This document shows, piece by piece, positions 37,775-48,080 of a stretch of DNA of 64,000 nucleotides; within the stretch, counting starts at the first letter, position 1; every line of letters starts with the position of its first letter. This DNA comes from an uncultured Kiloniellaceae bacterium (GTDB taxonomy: Bacteria; Pseudomonadota; Alphaproteobacteria; Kiloniellales; Kiloniellaceae). The notes below the pieces were generated by a model, which searched no databases, was not told the DNA's origin, and saw only the letters and a program-made list of their open reading frames with translations. Both the position numbers and the translations under genes were made by a program. The stretch is taken from positions 307,598 through 371,597 of the forward strand of contig CANMQP010000014.1 of NCBI GenBank assembly GCA_947500035.1, written 5' to 3'.

Positions 37775-39676
37775 TTAAGCTGACCTCTCCTGCTCAGCTT
37801 CATCAGCTTCCGTCCCGATGAACCCGCCCGACTGGCGTGACCAGAAGCCCGCGTAGAGCCCCCCCAGTGCGAGCAATTCGGCGTGGCTGCCCTGCTCCGC
37901 GATCCCGCCCTCATCCAGCACGATGATCCGGTCCATGCGCTGGATGGTGGAGAGACGGTGGGCAATGGCGATCACCGTCTTTTCGGCCATCAGGCCGCCC
38001 AGCGCCGACTGGATCAGGGCCTCGGCTTCGGAATCCAAAGCCGAGGTGGCTTCATCCAGCACCAGGATCGGCGCGTCCTTCAGGACGGCCCGGGCGAGCG
38101 CGATCCGCTGGCGCTGACCGCCGGAGAGCTTCACGCCCCGCTCGCCCACATGGGCATCATAGCCTTTGCGGCCCTTGGGGTCGGAGAGACCGGCGATGAA
38201 GTCGTCCGCATAGACCAGCCGGGCCGCCCGGCGCATCTCGGCCTCACTGGCGTCAGGCTTGCCGTAGAGGATGTTGTCGCGCACGGAGCGGTGCAGTAGC
38301 GCCGTGTCCTGGGTCACCACCGAGATCGAGCGGCGCAGGGATTCCTGGGTCACGCGGCTGATGTCCTGGCCATCGATCTCGATCGCCCCGCCCTCCACGT
38401 CATAGAAACGCAACAGCAGGTTGATCAGGGTGGACTTGCCCGCGCCGGAACGTCCCACCAGGCCGACCCGCTCACCGGGCCTGATCTCCAGTTCGATGCC
38501 GTGCAGTCCGCCGGCGACCGGCCTCTTACCTTCGGATCCGCCCTCGGCCTGATGCGCCGGGTCCCGGCCATAGAGATGGACGACCTGACGGAAGCGGATC
38601 CCGCCGCCGCTCAGCGCAAGATCCGGCGCCTGCGGGATGTCGACCACGCCATGCGGCTGGGAGATGGTCTCCATGCCTTCCTTGATGATCCCGGCATTCT
38701 GGAAGAGCTGCGAGGTCACCCACATGATCCAGCCGGTCATGGCGTTCAGCCGCAGGGTCAGGGCCGCCGCCGCGGCCACCGTGCCCAGCGTGGTCTCGCC
38801 CTGCTGCCAGAACCAGACCGCCGCCCCGACCGTGGTCACGATCAGCACGCCGTTCAGGCTCGCCAGCCCCGCCGTCATGGCGGTCATGCGCTGCAGCAGG
38901 CGGGCGAAGCGCAGCCGGTGCATGGCCATGGCCGTGCGGGCATAGGCCTCCTCCCGCGCCGAGTGGGCGAAGAGCTTGACCGTCTGCATGTTGGTGTAGG
39001 AATCCACGATCCGCCCGGTCACCAGCGAACGGGCATCGGACATGCGCTTGGAGGCATCCCCGATCTTGGGGATCAGCAGGTAGAGCAGCGTCAGATAGGC
39101 CGCCAGCCAGAGGACCAGCGGCAGGATCAGCCGCTCGTCCGCGTTGACCAGGATCAGGATCGCGCCCAGCACATAGGCCGCCGCGTACCAGATCGCCTCG
39201 AAGAACATATAGGTCGAATCCTCGACGGCTGGACCGGTCTGCATCACCCGGTTGGCGATCCGCCCGGCAAAGTCGTTCTGAAAGAAGCCAACCGACTGTC
39301 CCAGCAGATGCTTGTGCGCGCGCCAGCGCACCTGGTCCAGCAGGTTCACCGACATGGCGTGGTTCAGCAGAGCGATGCTGCCGACGATCACAATGGGGCG
39401 GGCGATCAAAATCAGCAGGACCACCACTGCCAGCTCAACCCCATGGCGCGCCGAAAAGCTCTCGGGTCCGGCAGAGGCCATCAGGTCCACCAGCCGGCCG
39501 GCGTAGTAGATCAGGCCGGTTTCGATCATGGCCACCGAAAGGCTCATGACCGAAACCGTGGCCAGCACGCCCCGGAAGGGCTTCAGATTGTGCAGCAGAT
39601 AGGGCCACAGACGGTCGGGCGGCGTGCCGTCGACGGATCTGAAGGGATCGATAAAGGACTCTAAAAAACGGAACAT
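37775..39676 (-). CDS. ABC transporter, fused permease and ATPase
   Basis: A 633-residue half-transporter. The start at 39676 (MFRFLESFIDPFRSVDG) is preferred to 39715 because GGATACGAG lies just upstream. Six membrane helices fill about residues 35-340. The ATPase domain has Walker A GRSGAGKST (about 411), signature LSGGQRQRIALARAVL (about 517), Walker B ILVLDEATSALDSEAE (about 537) and a switch His (IAHRLSTI). It belongs to the multidrug/lipid exporter type; the substrate is unknown. It probably works as a homodimer. Confidence 0.93.
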   Translation of the reverse strand: MFRFLESFIDPFRSVDGTPPDRLWPYLLHNLKPFRGVLATVSVMSLSVAMIETGLIYYAGRLVDLMASAGPESFSARHGVELAVVVLLILIARPIVIVGSIALLNHAMSVNLLDQVRWRAHKHLLGQSVGFFQNDFAGRIANRVMQTGPAVEDSTYMFFEAIWYAAAYVLGAILILVNADERLILPLVLWLAAYLTLLYLLIPKIGDASKRMSDARSLVTGRIVDSYTNMQTVKLFAHSAREEAYARTAMAMHRLRFARLLQRMTAMTAGLASLNGVLIVTTVGAAVWFWQQGETTLGTVAAAAALTLRLNAMTGWIMWVTSQLFQNAGIIKEGMETISQPHGVVDIPQAPDLALSGGGIRFRQVVHLYGRDPAHQAEGGSEGKRPVAGGLHGIELEIRPGERVGLVGRSGAGKSTLINLLLRFYDVEGGAIEIDGQDISRVTQESLRRSISVVTQDTALLHRSVRDNILYGKPDASEAEMRRAARLVYADDFIAGLSDPKGRKGYDAHVGERGVKLSGGQRQRIALARAVLKDAPILVLDEATSALDSEAEALIQSALGGLMAEKTVIAIAHRLSTIQRMDRIIVLDEGGIAEQGSHAELLALGGLYAGFWSRQSGGFIGTEADEAEQERSA

Positions 39677-40073
39677 GATCTCGTATCCTGCATCGCGATG
39701 ACGCGCACTGCACACTGCAGCCTGCCGTCATGTTTAAAGCTGATGATGATGTTGAGAGGGATGAAAATCCGGCGCTGTCTGATTTAGATCGGGGTCCGAT
39801 CTAAGTCGGGGTCCGGTCAAAGCCGGGGGCCGGTTCGAAGGCGGATCCGCCCCCGAAGGGCGAGATCACCAGGTTGGTGAGAGGACTCGGTACATTTTCA
39901 TCTTCATGCTCCAATTTGGTGCGTGAGGAAAAACTATACGATCCTGACGGGTAAGTCGAGTCCCCAAATGCCCGTAATCAGGAGCATTTTTGTGTCGCTG
40001 ATTACGGGCGGATATTCAAGGTGCGCCTTTTTAGCTGCAACGCCCGCACCCCTGCGACACCGAGACGCCCCGC
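39677..40073. other. Intergenic region with inverted repeats
   Basis: 397 bp with short repeats of the GGGGTCCG(A/G)TC type at 39790-39840, and a perfect 12-bp inverted repeat GCCCGTAATCAG / CTGATTACGGGC at 39970-39981 and 39998-40009. The latter may be a weak terminator or operator. No gene seen. Confidence 0.45.
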
Positions 40074-41021
40074 TTACTTGCGGGCGAAGCTTTCTGTCAT
40101 GCGTCGGAATTCGGCGATGTACTTGTCGCGCTCACGGCGTGGCGCGTAGCCGATAAAGCGGTAGTACTGGCAGCGCTCACTCAGCGTCGCGTGGTAGACC
40201 GCCAGTTCCTCTTCGGTCCTTATGTGGACGCCATTCGCCAGGTACTCGACGCCGGGCAAGCCATCGATCACAATCTCTGCAGGCGCGTCGATCTCGCTCA
40301 CAGAGACGAAGAAGATCGACTGAAAGTTCGATTTCAAAAGGGCGATACCAGGCACTTCCACTGGACCGCACCTTGAACGCGGCACCACCTCTATTTTGAA
40401 CTGGGCGTTCACTTCTCCTTTCGATTTGAGGGTCACGAATTTGCCTTGCTCGATCGAGTAGACTTCAAATGTTCCGGCCTCATGAAAGCGATATCCCAGT
40501 TGCTCGCGCAGATCAAAGTCTTCTATGGATCGGATCTGAACGGTCTCAAAGGCCGCCAGCACAGCTTCATGAGACAGACTCCCGCGCTTGGCCGTCATCA
40601 CCGTCACACCAAGGGAGAACCCCCCACCATCTAAAACAAGAATCCAATGATCGCGAAACGAACCATTTCTAGGAGTGGTGTCCCAGGCAATAAAACCGGG
40701 ATAACCATCCTGCGTGACTTCCCGGCGCCCGGTCACGACGAGACCGCCCTCTTGATCCTTCACCTGGAACAGTTCTGAGGCCTCGGCATAGGTGTGCGGC
40801 CAGGTCTCAACGACAACAATAGCCCCCATGGCCACATCACTCTGCAGCATTTGCAAGTCACCCGACGGCTCAAAACCCTCCGGCGGCACAAGGCTGACCC
40901 GCGTGCCCGGAATCTCGATCCGTTCGTCAGCGACCGAAGCCTGAAAGGACGAAACCGCCAAAACAAAGCAGGCAAGCAAGAAGATCTCAGTGAAGAGTAA
41001 CGAGATGTAGCAGAGTTTCAT
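40074..41021 (-). CDS. Hypothetical exported protein
   Basis: A 315-residue protein with an N-terminal signal peptide or anchor (LCYISLLFTEIFLLACFVLAVS). The rest reads as two related beta-rich halves: EIPGTRVSLVPPEGFEPSGDLQMLQSD... GYPGFIAWDTTPRNGSFRDHWILVLDGGGFSLGVTVM, and a second part around GLPGVEYLANGVHI. The VPPEGF start and the short periplasmic beta fold recall DcrB/PsbP-like proteins, but the match is weak. No partner gene is nearby. Slightly lower GC than its neighbours. Confidence 0.55.
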   Translation of the reverse strand: MKLCYISLLFTEIFLLACFVLAVSSFQASVADERIEIPGTRVSLVPPEGFEPSGDLQMLQSDVAMGAIVVVETWPHTYAEASELFQVKDQEGGLVVTGRREVTQDGYPGFIAWDTTPRNGSFRDHWILVLDGGGFSLGVTVMTAKRGSLSHEAVLAAFETVQIRSIEDFDLREQLGYRFHEAGTFEVYSIEQGKFVTLKSKGEVNAQFKIEVVPRSRCGPVEVPGIALLKSNFQSIFFVSVSEIDAPAEIVIDGLPGVEYLANGVHIRTEEELAVYHATLSERCQYYRFIGYAPRRERDKYIAEFRRMTESFARK

Positions 41022-41103
41022 CCATCGGAGACTCTGTAGTTTACGACAAACGAGTTATACAGATTACGAAGGTCACGCGGATTGTCCAGCTCGCGCTACG
41101 CAG

Positions 41104-41132
41104 AAAAACGGAGGATCCGATCAGATCCTCCG
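41104..41132 (-). terminator. Terminator of phoD
   Basis: On the minus strand the stem CGGAGGATC / GATCCTCCG, six-base loop, is followed by TTTTTC. It lies just downstream of the phoD stop. Confidence 0.8.
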
Positions 41133-41210
41133 GTGAAGTTGACGGAGGTACTTCCGTGGTTTGCATTCCTCTTCAAACGCAATACTCAAAATCTGAGTTC
41201 AAAATCGGCG

Positions 41211-42791
<1,581 letters not shown>

Positions 42792-42977
42792 GGATGGACG
42801 CTCCCTGGTTTGTCTCAGGATGAGTGTTCTGCGGGCGAGCCGCCTTGATGCGCCCGCAGCATGAAACCTGTTTGACGGAAGCGTGAAGTTTTAGTGTCGT
42901 CGCCTTGAGCTGAGCTTCAAAAACCGAAGTCTGCGACCTGTGCCAGCGTCTGCGGCCAAAACCAGCAGGACCAGCCC

Positions 42978-44666
42978 CTACATCTGCGGAGCGGTCGTAA
43001 AGGCCGCGAAGCTCTCGGCGGATCCGTTATAGATGTTCAGGTCCACCACCGATTGGACGCCCGGCAGCTTCGCCGTGCCCAGCAGCCACAGGCGGTAGCC
43101 CTCGGCGCCCTCAGGCAGAGCCGGTGTCGAGTTTTCGAAGTCCTTGATCCAGAGCGGCTTGGCGGCCAGATCCGCGGGCATATCAAGCTCTTCGATGATC
43201 TCGCGATTGATGAAGAGCATCGCCTCCCGTCCGGTCTTCTCCTCGAGGATCGAGAGGAACCTGCCCACCTGGGCGAAGTAGTCCTTCTGGTTCTCGTCGG
43301 TGATGGCGGTGTCGTAGGTGTTACGTGCCAGTCCCACCGCAGGCGGCAAGGCGCGCGCGGTTTTCTTTTCCTGGATCGCCGCCAGAAAACTTTCCGCCTG
43401 TTCCTCCGGCGGCTGGCCGAAGCGGAAGAAGTGATAGAAGCCGAGCGCAATCTCGTCCTTCTTTTCGAAGGCGCTGTAATCGCTCCAATAGCTCTCGATC
43501 AGTCGGTCCGGAGTCTTGCCGTAGGTCGCGCGCAGGATCGCGAAGCGCAGATTGCCCTGATGCAGATCCGCCCAGTCGATCGATTTCTGGAAGTGCGAAG
43601 CATCGATGCCGAAGATCCGCGTGTCGCCGCTCGCGCGCACCTGTTCGGCGATGACTTTGACCGGCACCACCTTCCCCGGCTTCACGTCGAACCCGCTGAC
43701 CTTGACCAGGGAGCGGCTGTAGCCCAGCGACCAGACCAGGTCGTTGCCCTTTTTCAGCGCGCCGGTCACCTCGAAGCGCGCCTGCTGGAACCCGCCCTGG
43801 GGCAACCGCACGGACTTCTTGATGCCGTCGAATTCGAAGAACAGCCCCTGCGCGCTGACCGGCGCCTTGCGGGTCACGATCCGGCTTGCGCTCGGCGGCA
43901 GGCTCATGCTCTGTCCCACCCGGTAGCCGCCTTCATCGAAAAAGCTGACCTTGATCGGAACATTGTTCTTTTTGGTCATCCCGGTGAAGCCCAGCCGGAG
44001 CGTTACCCTGCGCTCGCCGTAGAGGCTCTCACGGCTGATCGGTGCCACCGGGTTGGCGCCCGGCACCGGCACGGCCCTGAGCGTGACACTCGATGGCAGC
44101 TCCCGGACAGAGGCGCCCGGCACGATGCTGGGGTTTGGAATCAGACTGGGGCTGGGTACCATCTCCGGCGTGACCACTGTTTCCCGACCGGCCTCCGCGC
44201 CGGGGGTTGCCGCGGGGGCCTCAGTGGTCTGGGCATAGGCTGTGCCGCCGAAGGAGAAGTTCCAGCTGCTGCGCTCGATGGGCGCGAAGGTCTCCGGATC
44301 GACCAGCCGCTCTTCTCCCGCGGGCGAGACCGGCGCGGGCCGGGGCGCGTTGTCCGCGTCCTTCAGGCCGGAGGCGATGGAATTGATCAGGGCGGGCGCG
44401 CTGATCCCGATGATCAGGGCCTGGCGCAGGGACTTTTCCCCGAAGGCAAAGGCCAGGATCGCCCCGATCACGAAAAAGATCGCCAGCCCCAGGTAAATCC
44501 CGTAGGCCGGTTCGGGTGTGTAGGGATTATCGACATAGGTCGCCGCGAGCCTGGAGAGGGTCGGCAGCATGCCGCCGGTCCCTGCAACAATCGCTGGAAG
44601 TATAAATTCGGCCAGATCGCGGTGATGACCTGTTCCCGGCGCAACCGCATCAGCTATCTGTGCCAC
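42978..44666 (-). CDS. Membrane protein with GH25-like lysozyme domain lacking the catalytic DxE pair
   Basis: A 562-residue protein starting at GTG 44666 with GGGGAG upstream. Two membrane helices lie near residues 55-105, then a proline-rich and beta-rich stretch (Pro-rich 150-215, about 220-345), then a GH25 domain (about 347-560): FGIDASHFQKSIDWADL, ILRATYG and LGFYHFFRFG. The catalytic acid pair, usually A-V-D-x-E after the Pro-Pro, reads here PPAVGLARN, i.e. Asp to Gly and Glu to Ala. The first Asp of GIDAS is kept. The domain is therefore probably not a normal lysozyme and may bind peptidoglycan. Confidence 0.7.
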   Translation of the reverse strand: MAQIADAVAPGTGHHRDLAEFILPAIVAGTGGMLPTLSRLAATYVDNPYTPEPAYGIYLGLAIFFVIGAILAFAFGEKSLRQALIIGISAPALINSIASGLKDADNAPRPAPVSPAGEERLVDPETFAPIERSSWNFSFGGTAYAQTTEAPAATPGAEAGRETVVTPEMVPSPSLIPNPSIVPGASVRELPSSVTLRAVPVPGANPVAPISRESLYGERRVTLRLGFTGMTKKNNVPIKVSFFDEGGYRVGQSMSLPPSASRIVTRKAPVSAQGLFFEFDGIKKSVRLPQGGFQQARFEVTGALKKGNDLVWSLGYSRSLVKVSGFDVKPGKVVPVKVIAEQVRASGDTRIFGIDASHFQKSIDWADLHQGNLRFAILRATYGKTPDRLIESYWSDYSAFEKKDEIALGFYHFFRFGQPPEEQAESFLAAIQEKKTARALPPAVGLARNTYDTAITDENQKDYFAQVGRFLSILEEKTGREAMLFINREIIEELDMPADLAAKPLWIKDFENSTPALPEGAEGYRLWLLGTAKLPGVQSVVDLNIYNGSAESFAAFTTAPQM

Positions 44667-45168
44667 GGCATTCTCCCCCTTATCTCATACCCTCAAGTCC
44701 TTATGCTAATTGAATATTAACCATAATCACAGCCCAAAATAGAAGCGCGCCAAAAGCCTGCGGTTATTTGATCTCTTTTTGAGACCGGACAGTAGGACCA
44801 TCACCGTGTCTTTGTCTGAACTTGCAATGCCAGGGAAGGGCTGCCGGTCAAGTCCGGGGAGAAAACCCACGCATCCTGAAATTCGTCATGACCGGCTTGC
44901 GCACCGCAATCCCGCTGCAGCCCTGCAGAAAATAGCAGCTCTCACAGGGGCACAAACCCGCGCGGTATTTGCCGGGTTGCCGCAAATCATTGCATTCCAG
45001 GGGTTATACCCCATATAACGTCAATACGTATTGCATTCGTTTGTTGCTACCTGAATGACCGGTCACCCGATTAGCTTAGTTATCCCCTGACAATGTGAGC
45101 GTTAAACCAACCGCGTCGGCGCCTTGCGTGCGGCGCCGTTTCAACACTCTCCGTTAGAGGAAAAAATC
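44667..45168. promoter_or_regulatory. Leader region of the cold-shock gene
   Basis: 502 bp without a gene. The last 120 bases before the CspA ATG have no coding frame of note and could form a long structured leader, as is usual for cold-shock genes. A short dyad GGGGT-TAT-ACCCC lies at 45000-45012. No motif was identified with certainty. Confidence 0.35.
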
Positions 45169-45378
45169 ATGACGACTGGTACAGTAAAGTTTTTCAACAC
45201 AAGCAAGGGCTTCGGCTTCATCCAGCCGGAAGACGGCTCCAAGGACGCTTTCGTTCACATTTCTGCCGTCGAGCGCGCCGGCCTGAGTTCCCTGACCGAA
45301 GGCCAGAAGGTCTCTTATGAGCTTCAGCCCGGACAGAACGGCAAGTCTTCCGCCGAGAATCTATCCGTTATCGACTAG
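45169..45378 (+). CDS. cspA: Cold-shock protein
   Basis: A 69-residue CSD protein. The start at 45169 ([23 protein letters not shown]) carries RNP1 KGFGFI and RNP2 (DAFVHIS). It binds single-stranded nucleic acid as an RNA chaperone. The stop lies inside the first arm of a large hairpin downstream. The symbol reflects family only; alphaproteobacteria have several copies. Confidence 0.95.
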   Translation: MTTGTVKFFNTSKGFGFIQPEDGSKDAFVHISAVERAGLSSLTEGQKVSYELQPGQNGKSSAENLSVID

Positions 45379-45440
45379 TGTGATGTTTCTTAAGTTCGCC
45401 GCATAGTATGCGGCGAACTTAAGAGGCTTAATCACACTAG
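45375..45440. repeat. Large hairpin downstream of cspA, element 1
   Basis: Outer arms CTAGTGTGAT / ATCACACTAG and inner arms CTTAAGTTCGCCGCATA / TATGCGGCGAACTTAAG (perfect 17 bp). The outer left arm includes the cspA stop codon. It probably acts as a terminator or an RNA stability hairpin. Confidence 0.8.
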
Positions 45441-45451
45441 ATTCAATGAGG

Positions 45452-45506
45452 TAGTGTCCCGTGGAGTCTGAAATTCAATGAAGTGAATTTCAGATTCGGG
45501 ACACTA
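45452..45506. repeat. Large hairpin downstream of cspA, element 2
   Basis: Outer arms TAGTGTCCCG / CGGGACACTA (perfect 10 bp) and inner arms TCTGAAATTCA / TGAATTTCAGA (perfect 11 bp). The same architecture as element 1, with different sequence. It lies 12 bases after element 1. Confidence 0.8.
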
Positions 45507-45805
45507 GCCACGCGCCGCCTCCGGCTCGCTTTTGACGGCGGCGGCGATACGGCCTTTTAAAGAGCGCCTGACGAAGCGATGGAGGCCGCAGGAGAGATCC
45601 GCGGTCTCTCGGTCCGAACCCGGGAACCCGGGTCTCGTGAGGCCCGGGGCAGCTTCGTGGCGGACTTTTCTCCCGGCGGCCGCATGCCCGGCGCACCACT
45701 ATTGGGGCCCGCCTTTACCGGGGAGCGCCTCTACCGGAGCCTGCCCGCGCTGAAGAATAAAGCCCCCGTCTGTGCATCTTCGATCCGTAGCAGAGGAATC
45801 CTGAA
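45507..45805. other. GC-rich intergenic region
   Basis: 299 bp with runs such as GGGAACCCGGGTCTC and several short overlapping frames without recognised similarity. No gene assigned. Confidence 0.35.
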
Positions 45806-45985
45806 ATGTTGAAGACACCTAAATCGAAGGCCGAGGAACTCTTCGCCGCGACCCAGAAGAAAGACCAGAAGGCTCTGCAAGAGAGAGACGAGGCCCGGCA
45901 GAAGAGCGCGGAACACACCGCGAAGCTGCGCGCTCTCCGCCTGGCCAAAGAGGCGGCCGATAAGGAACAGAAAGACAATGGCTAG
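45806..45985 (+). CDS. Small charged coiled-coil-like protein, 59 aa
   Basis: Begins MLKTPKSKAEELFAATQKKDQKALQ. The whole length is rich in Lys, Glu, Arg and Ala with a helical heptad appearance. No family name known. It overlaps the next small gene by eight bases (ATGGCTAG), a sign of translational coupling. The stop codon TAG at 45983-45985 is contained in the next gene. Confidence 0.55.
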   Translation: MLKTPKSKAEELFAATQKKDQKALQERDEARQKSAEHTAKLRALRLAKEAADKEQKDNG

Positions 45986-46151
45986 AACACCCAATTACAA
46001 TTTCGAACGCAGAGAGCGCGAGCGGATGAACGCGGAAAAGAAAGCCAAACGCGCCGCTGCGAAGAAGGAAGCCAAGGAGAGAAAAGCCGCGGAATCCGAG
46101 CCTGTCGCGCAAAGCGACGCGCAGGATCTCTCTTCACCCACGACCGAGTGA
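45978..46151 (+). CDS. Small basic protein of the MxRTPNYxFERRERER type, 57 aa
   Basis: Starts at ATG 45978 (MARTPNYNFERRERERMNAE) and continues with Lys/Ala-rich sequence. Short proteins with this opening are common in alphaproteobacteria and have no known function; I recognise the opening only. The gene overlaps the preceding one by eight bases and likely shares its mRNA. Confidence 0.6.
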   Translation: MARTPNYNFERRERERMNAEKKAKRAAAKKEAKERKAAESEPVAQSDAQDLSSPTTE

Positions 46152-46160
46152 CCGTGCTTT

Positions 46161-46272
46161 CCAGTGCGCTTTGTGTTTTCTTGAACCGTAAAGCTTCAAA
46201 ATCTGCGTTCGAGACCAGCAGCAGGCTGGTCGAGAGGCAGCGGATTTTGAATCCACTTAAACGCAAAATGCA
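46161..46272. repeat. Palindromic intergenic repeat, copy 2
   Basis: Starts CCAGTGCGCTTTGTG and ends AAACGCAAAATGCA. Inner stem GACCAGC-AGCAG-GCTGGTC, middle stem TTCAAAATC / GATTTTGAA. Repeats are in tandem with copy 3 at a period of 112 bp. Confidence 0.85.
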
Positions 46273-46385
46273 CCAGTGCGCTTTGTGTTTTTCTTGAACC
46301 CTAGAGCTTCAAAATTTGCGTTCGAGACCGGCAGCAGGCTGGTCGAGAGGCAGTGAATTTTGAATCGACTTAAACGCAAAGGGCA
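46273..46385. repeat. Palindromic intergenic repeat, copy 3
   Basis: Same layout as copy 2. The middle stem is TTCAAAATT / AATTTTGAA, a compensatory change of the pair C-G to T-A relative to copy 2. The unit is followed by the beginning of a further copy (CCAGTGCG at 46386). Confidence 0.85.
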
Positions 46386-46677
46386 CCAGTGCGTTTTCCC
46401 TGCCCCACAGCCAGGGGTGCGCTGCACAATACAACGGGTTCAGACGGCTTCGCTTTTGGCGGTCCGCAGAACCGGCGCCTTAGCTCTCACCATGAGAGAG
46501 CGCGCGGATTTACGTAAATTAACCAAACCCTAAAGCTCTTCCTTTAAAACTTGATCCGGCCGATCGCGCGCCGCGTTCAATCCAAAAAATCTGTTCGAAG
46601 GCCGGTCCGACACAGCGTTCGCACTGCGGACAGCGTTCAGACCGGCCGGACAATGCAATTCATACCAAGGAAATATC

Positions 46678-46857
46678 ATGAGTAACGAAACCAACTTCCT
46701 CATCACCTACGGCCTGCATCATTTTGTGACCCACGCCCAAAGCGCGGGGAAGCACATCTTCACCATTAGCGGCCGGGAAAGTCAGAAACTGATCCGCCAC
46801 GCCAAGTCACTCATCGCCGGACGCTACGGCGACGCCGCCCGGATTCAAGTGGCCTGA
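46678..46857 (+). CDS. Small conserved-looking protein, 59 aa
   Basis: Begins MSNETNFLITYGLHHFVTHAQ and ends GRYGDAARIQVA. It has a helix and a His-rich patch (LHHFVTHAQ). CCAAGG stands nine bases before the ATG. No known domain recognised. It is followed at 33 bases by another small gene on the same strand. Confidence 0.5.
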   Translation: MSNETNFLITYGLHHFVTHAQSAGKHIFTISGRESQKLIRHAKSLIAGRYGDAARIQVA

Positions 46858-46889
46858 TCCTTAGAGAGCCGAAAAAGAGAAACAGAGCA

Positions 46890-47120
46890 ATGGCGCGTAA
46901 AAAACCCAAAGGCAAACTCGCCGGATTTTCCATGTTCAACGTCACCTACGAAGACGGCATGGTGACCTCGAACCGGCGTGTGTCGAGCGAGCTGCTCGAC
47001 CAATCCTTCGGCGACTCCCTCCAGGCCCTGGCGCGCACCGCCATCGAGGACCAGGACAACGAAATCGCCCAGCGCTCCGGTCAGCGCCGCGCCAAGATCA
47101 AGTCCATCGCCGAGGTCTGA
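46890..47120 (+). CDS. Small hypothetical protein, 76 aa
   Basis: Begins MARKKPKGKLAGFSMFNVTYEDGMVTSNRRV and is basic at its start and acidic/amphipathic after. The C terminus, RRAKIKSIAEV, is charged. No family recognised. Part of the cluster of short charged proteins between 45.8 and 47.1 kb. Confidence 0.55.
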   Translation: MARKKPKGKLAGFSMFNVTYEDGMVTSNRRVSSELLDQSFGDSLQALARTAIEDQDNEIAQRSGQRRAKIKSIAEV

Positions 47121-47287
47121 CCTCCGCCGGCGCCGATCCTGTCGGGATCATCAGGGCCCGCCCCAGAGATTTGACCTTCCTGAACGACCGGACAGCGGAA
47201 ACGCCGCCGTACCTTATCCGTGACCCGCGGCGGCAAACCAACCGCCCCCCTCCTCCGGCCAAGAAGAACCGCGCCCGCAAAAACAGT

Positions 47288-47316
47288 TTGCGAATCACAT
47301 AAGCCTATGCTTATGT
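47288..47316 (+). promoter_or_regulatory. Promoter and ArsR-type operator, dyad ACATAAGC-CTAT-GCTTATGT
   Basis: A perfect 8-bp dyad with 4-base spacer (47297-47316) overlaps a likely promoter: -35 TTGCGA (47288-47293), 17 bp, -10 TTATGT (47311-47316). The ArsR-family start ATG follows at 47323, so transcription from the expected site would begin almost exactly at the start codon. Confidence 0.7.
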
Positions 47317-47322
47317 ATTCTC

Positions 47323-47637
47323 ATGATGGAGAATGAGATCTTCCGGGCGCTCGCCGATCCCACCCGCCGCAGTATCTTCGAGAAGCTGGCGGCCGGCGGG
47401 ATGAACGCCAGCAGCCTGCGCGACGGGATGGAGATCAGCCAGCCGGCCATGTCCCAGCATCTCTCGGTGCTGCGCAAGGCAGGGCTGGTGCGCGAGGAAC
47501 GGCAGGGGCGTTTCGTGAACTACGAAGTCGATCCCGACGGCCTGCTGCTGATCGCCCGCTGGCTTGGAAAGTACCGGGCTTACTGGCCCGCGCGAATCGA
47601 TGCGCTGAAGATACTGCTGAAGGATATGGAGCCATGA
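47323..47637 (+). CDS. ArsR-family regulator
   Basis: A 104-residue winged-helix protein: IFRALADPTRRSIFEKLAAGG, then the recognition helix AMSQHLSVLRKAGLVREERQGR and a C-terminal helix. No metal-binding Cys is visible, so it belongs to the metal-free group that pairs with SRPBCC proteins. The start is ATG 47323 or the next ATG at 47326; the first is possible as a leaderless start. The stop overlaps the next gene by 4 bases (ATGA). Confidence 0.9.
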   Translation: MMENEIFRALADPTRRSIFEKLAAGGMNASSLRDGMEISQPAMSQHLSVLRKAGLVREERQGRFVNYEVDPDGLLLIARWLGKYRAYWPARIDALKILLKDMEP

Positions 47638-48014
47638 GCGAAGAAAAGCGTGAAGACGAGACGGCGGATGTGGTGCTTGACGTCGAACTCGATGCGCCGC
47701 CCGAGAAGGTTTGGCGCGCGATCAGCCGTCCCGAGTTCCGCGAGAAGTGGTTGCCCAACCGGGATTTGCTTGATGCGGAGCCGGTTTCCCCCGAAGCGGA
47801 TCTGGTTTCCCCCGAAGCGAACGCCGAAATCAGCTACCGCATGAAAGACGACGCGCCGCCTTTCCTCGAGAGCATTGTCACCTTTCAGATCAGGCCCAAT
47901 GCAGACGGCAGGACCCATCTCAGGATCCTCCATGTTCTGTCCGACGAGCGCGTGACGCAGCAGCCGCTCAAGGCCGCGAACAACAACCGCTTCTATATGC
48001 TCCAGGCGGCCTGA
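47634..48014 (+). CDS. SRPBCC/AHSA1-like protein
   Basis: A 126-residue protein with the START/Bet v1 beginning DVVLDVELDAPPEKVWRAISRPEFREKWLPN. It usually follows an ArsR-type regulator in operons, where it binds a hydrophobic ligand or acts in its processing. Residues 50-63 contain a tandem copy of VSPEA(D/N). The C-terminal end is rather short for the family (about 140-160). Start overlaps the ArsR stop (ATGA). Confidence 0.75.
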   Translation: MSEEKREDETADVVLDVELDAPPEKVWRAISRPEFREKWLPNRDLLDAEPVSPEADLVSPEANAEISYRMKDDAPPFLESIVTFQIRPNADGRTHLRILHVLSDERVTQQPLKAANNNRFYMLQAA

Positions 48015-48080
48015 CGCCTCCCCCGCTCGCCGGGCCCCCGCCCTCGACGCCGGAAAAACCGTAATGACAGGAGTTCGCCC

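Larger units (their letters stand above)
46152..46677. other. Intergenic region with two tandem palindromic repeats
   Basis: 46161-46385 holds two copies of the palindromic repeat (see separate entries). The rest (46386-46677) includes a partial third start CCAGTGCG and a GACCGGCC-type hairpin (about 46600-46650) in the leader of the next small gene. No gene. Confidence 0.5.

Noticed and set aside
43053..44720. 555-aa plus-strand open frame antisense to the GH25-like gene
   Set aside because: Shadow of the minus-strand gene.
44779..45018. 79-aa frame upstream of cspA
   Set aside because: No family and no start signal; lies in the likely leader region.
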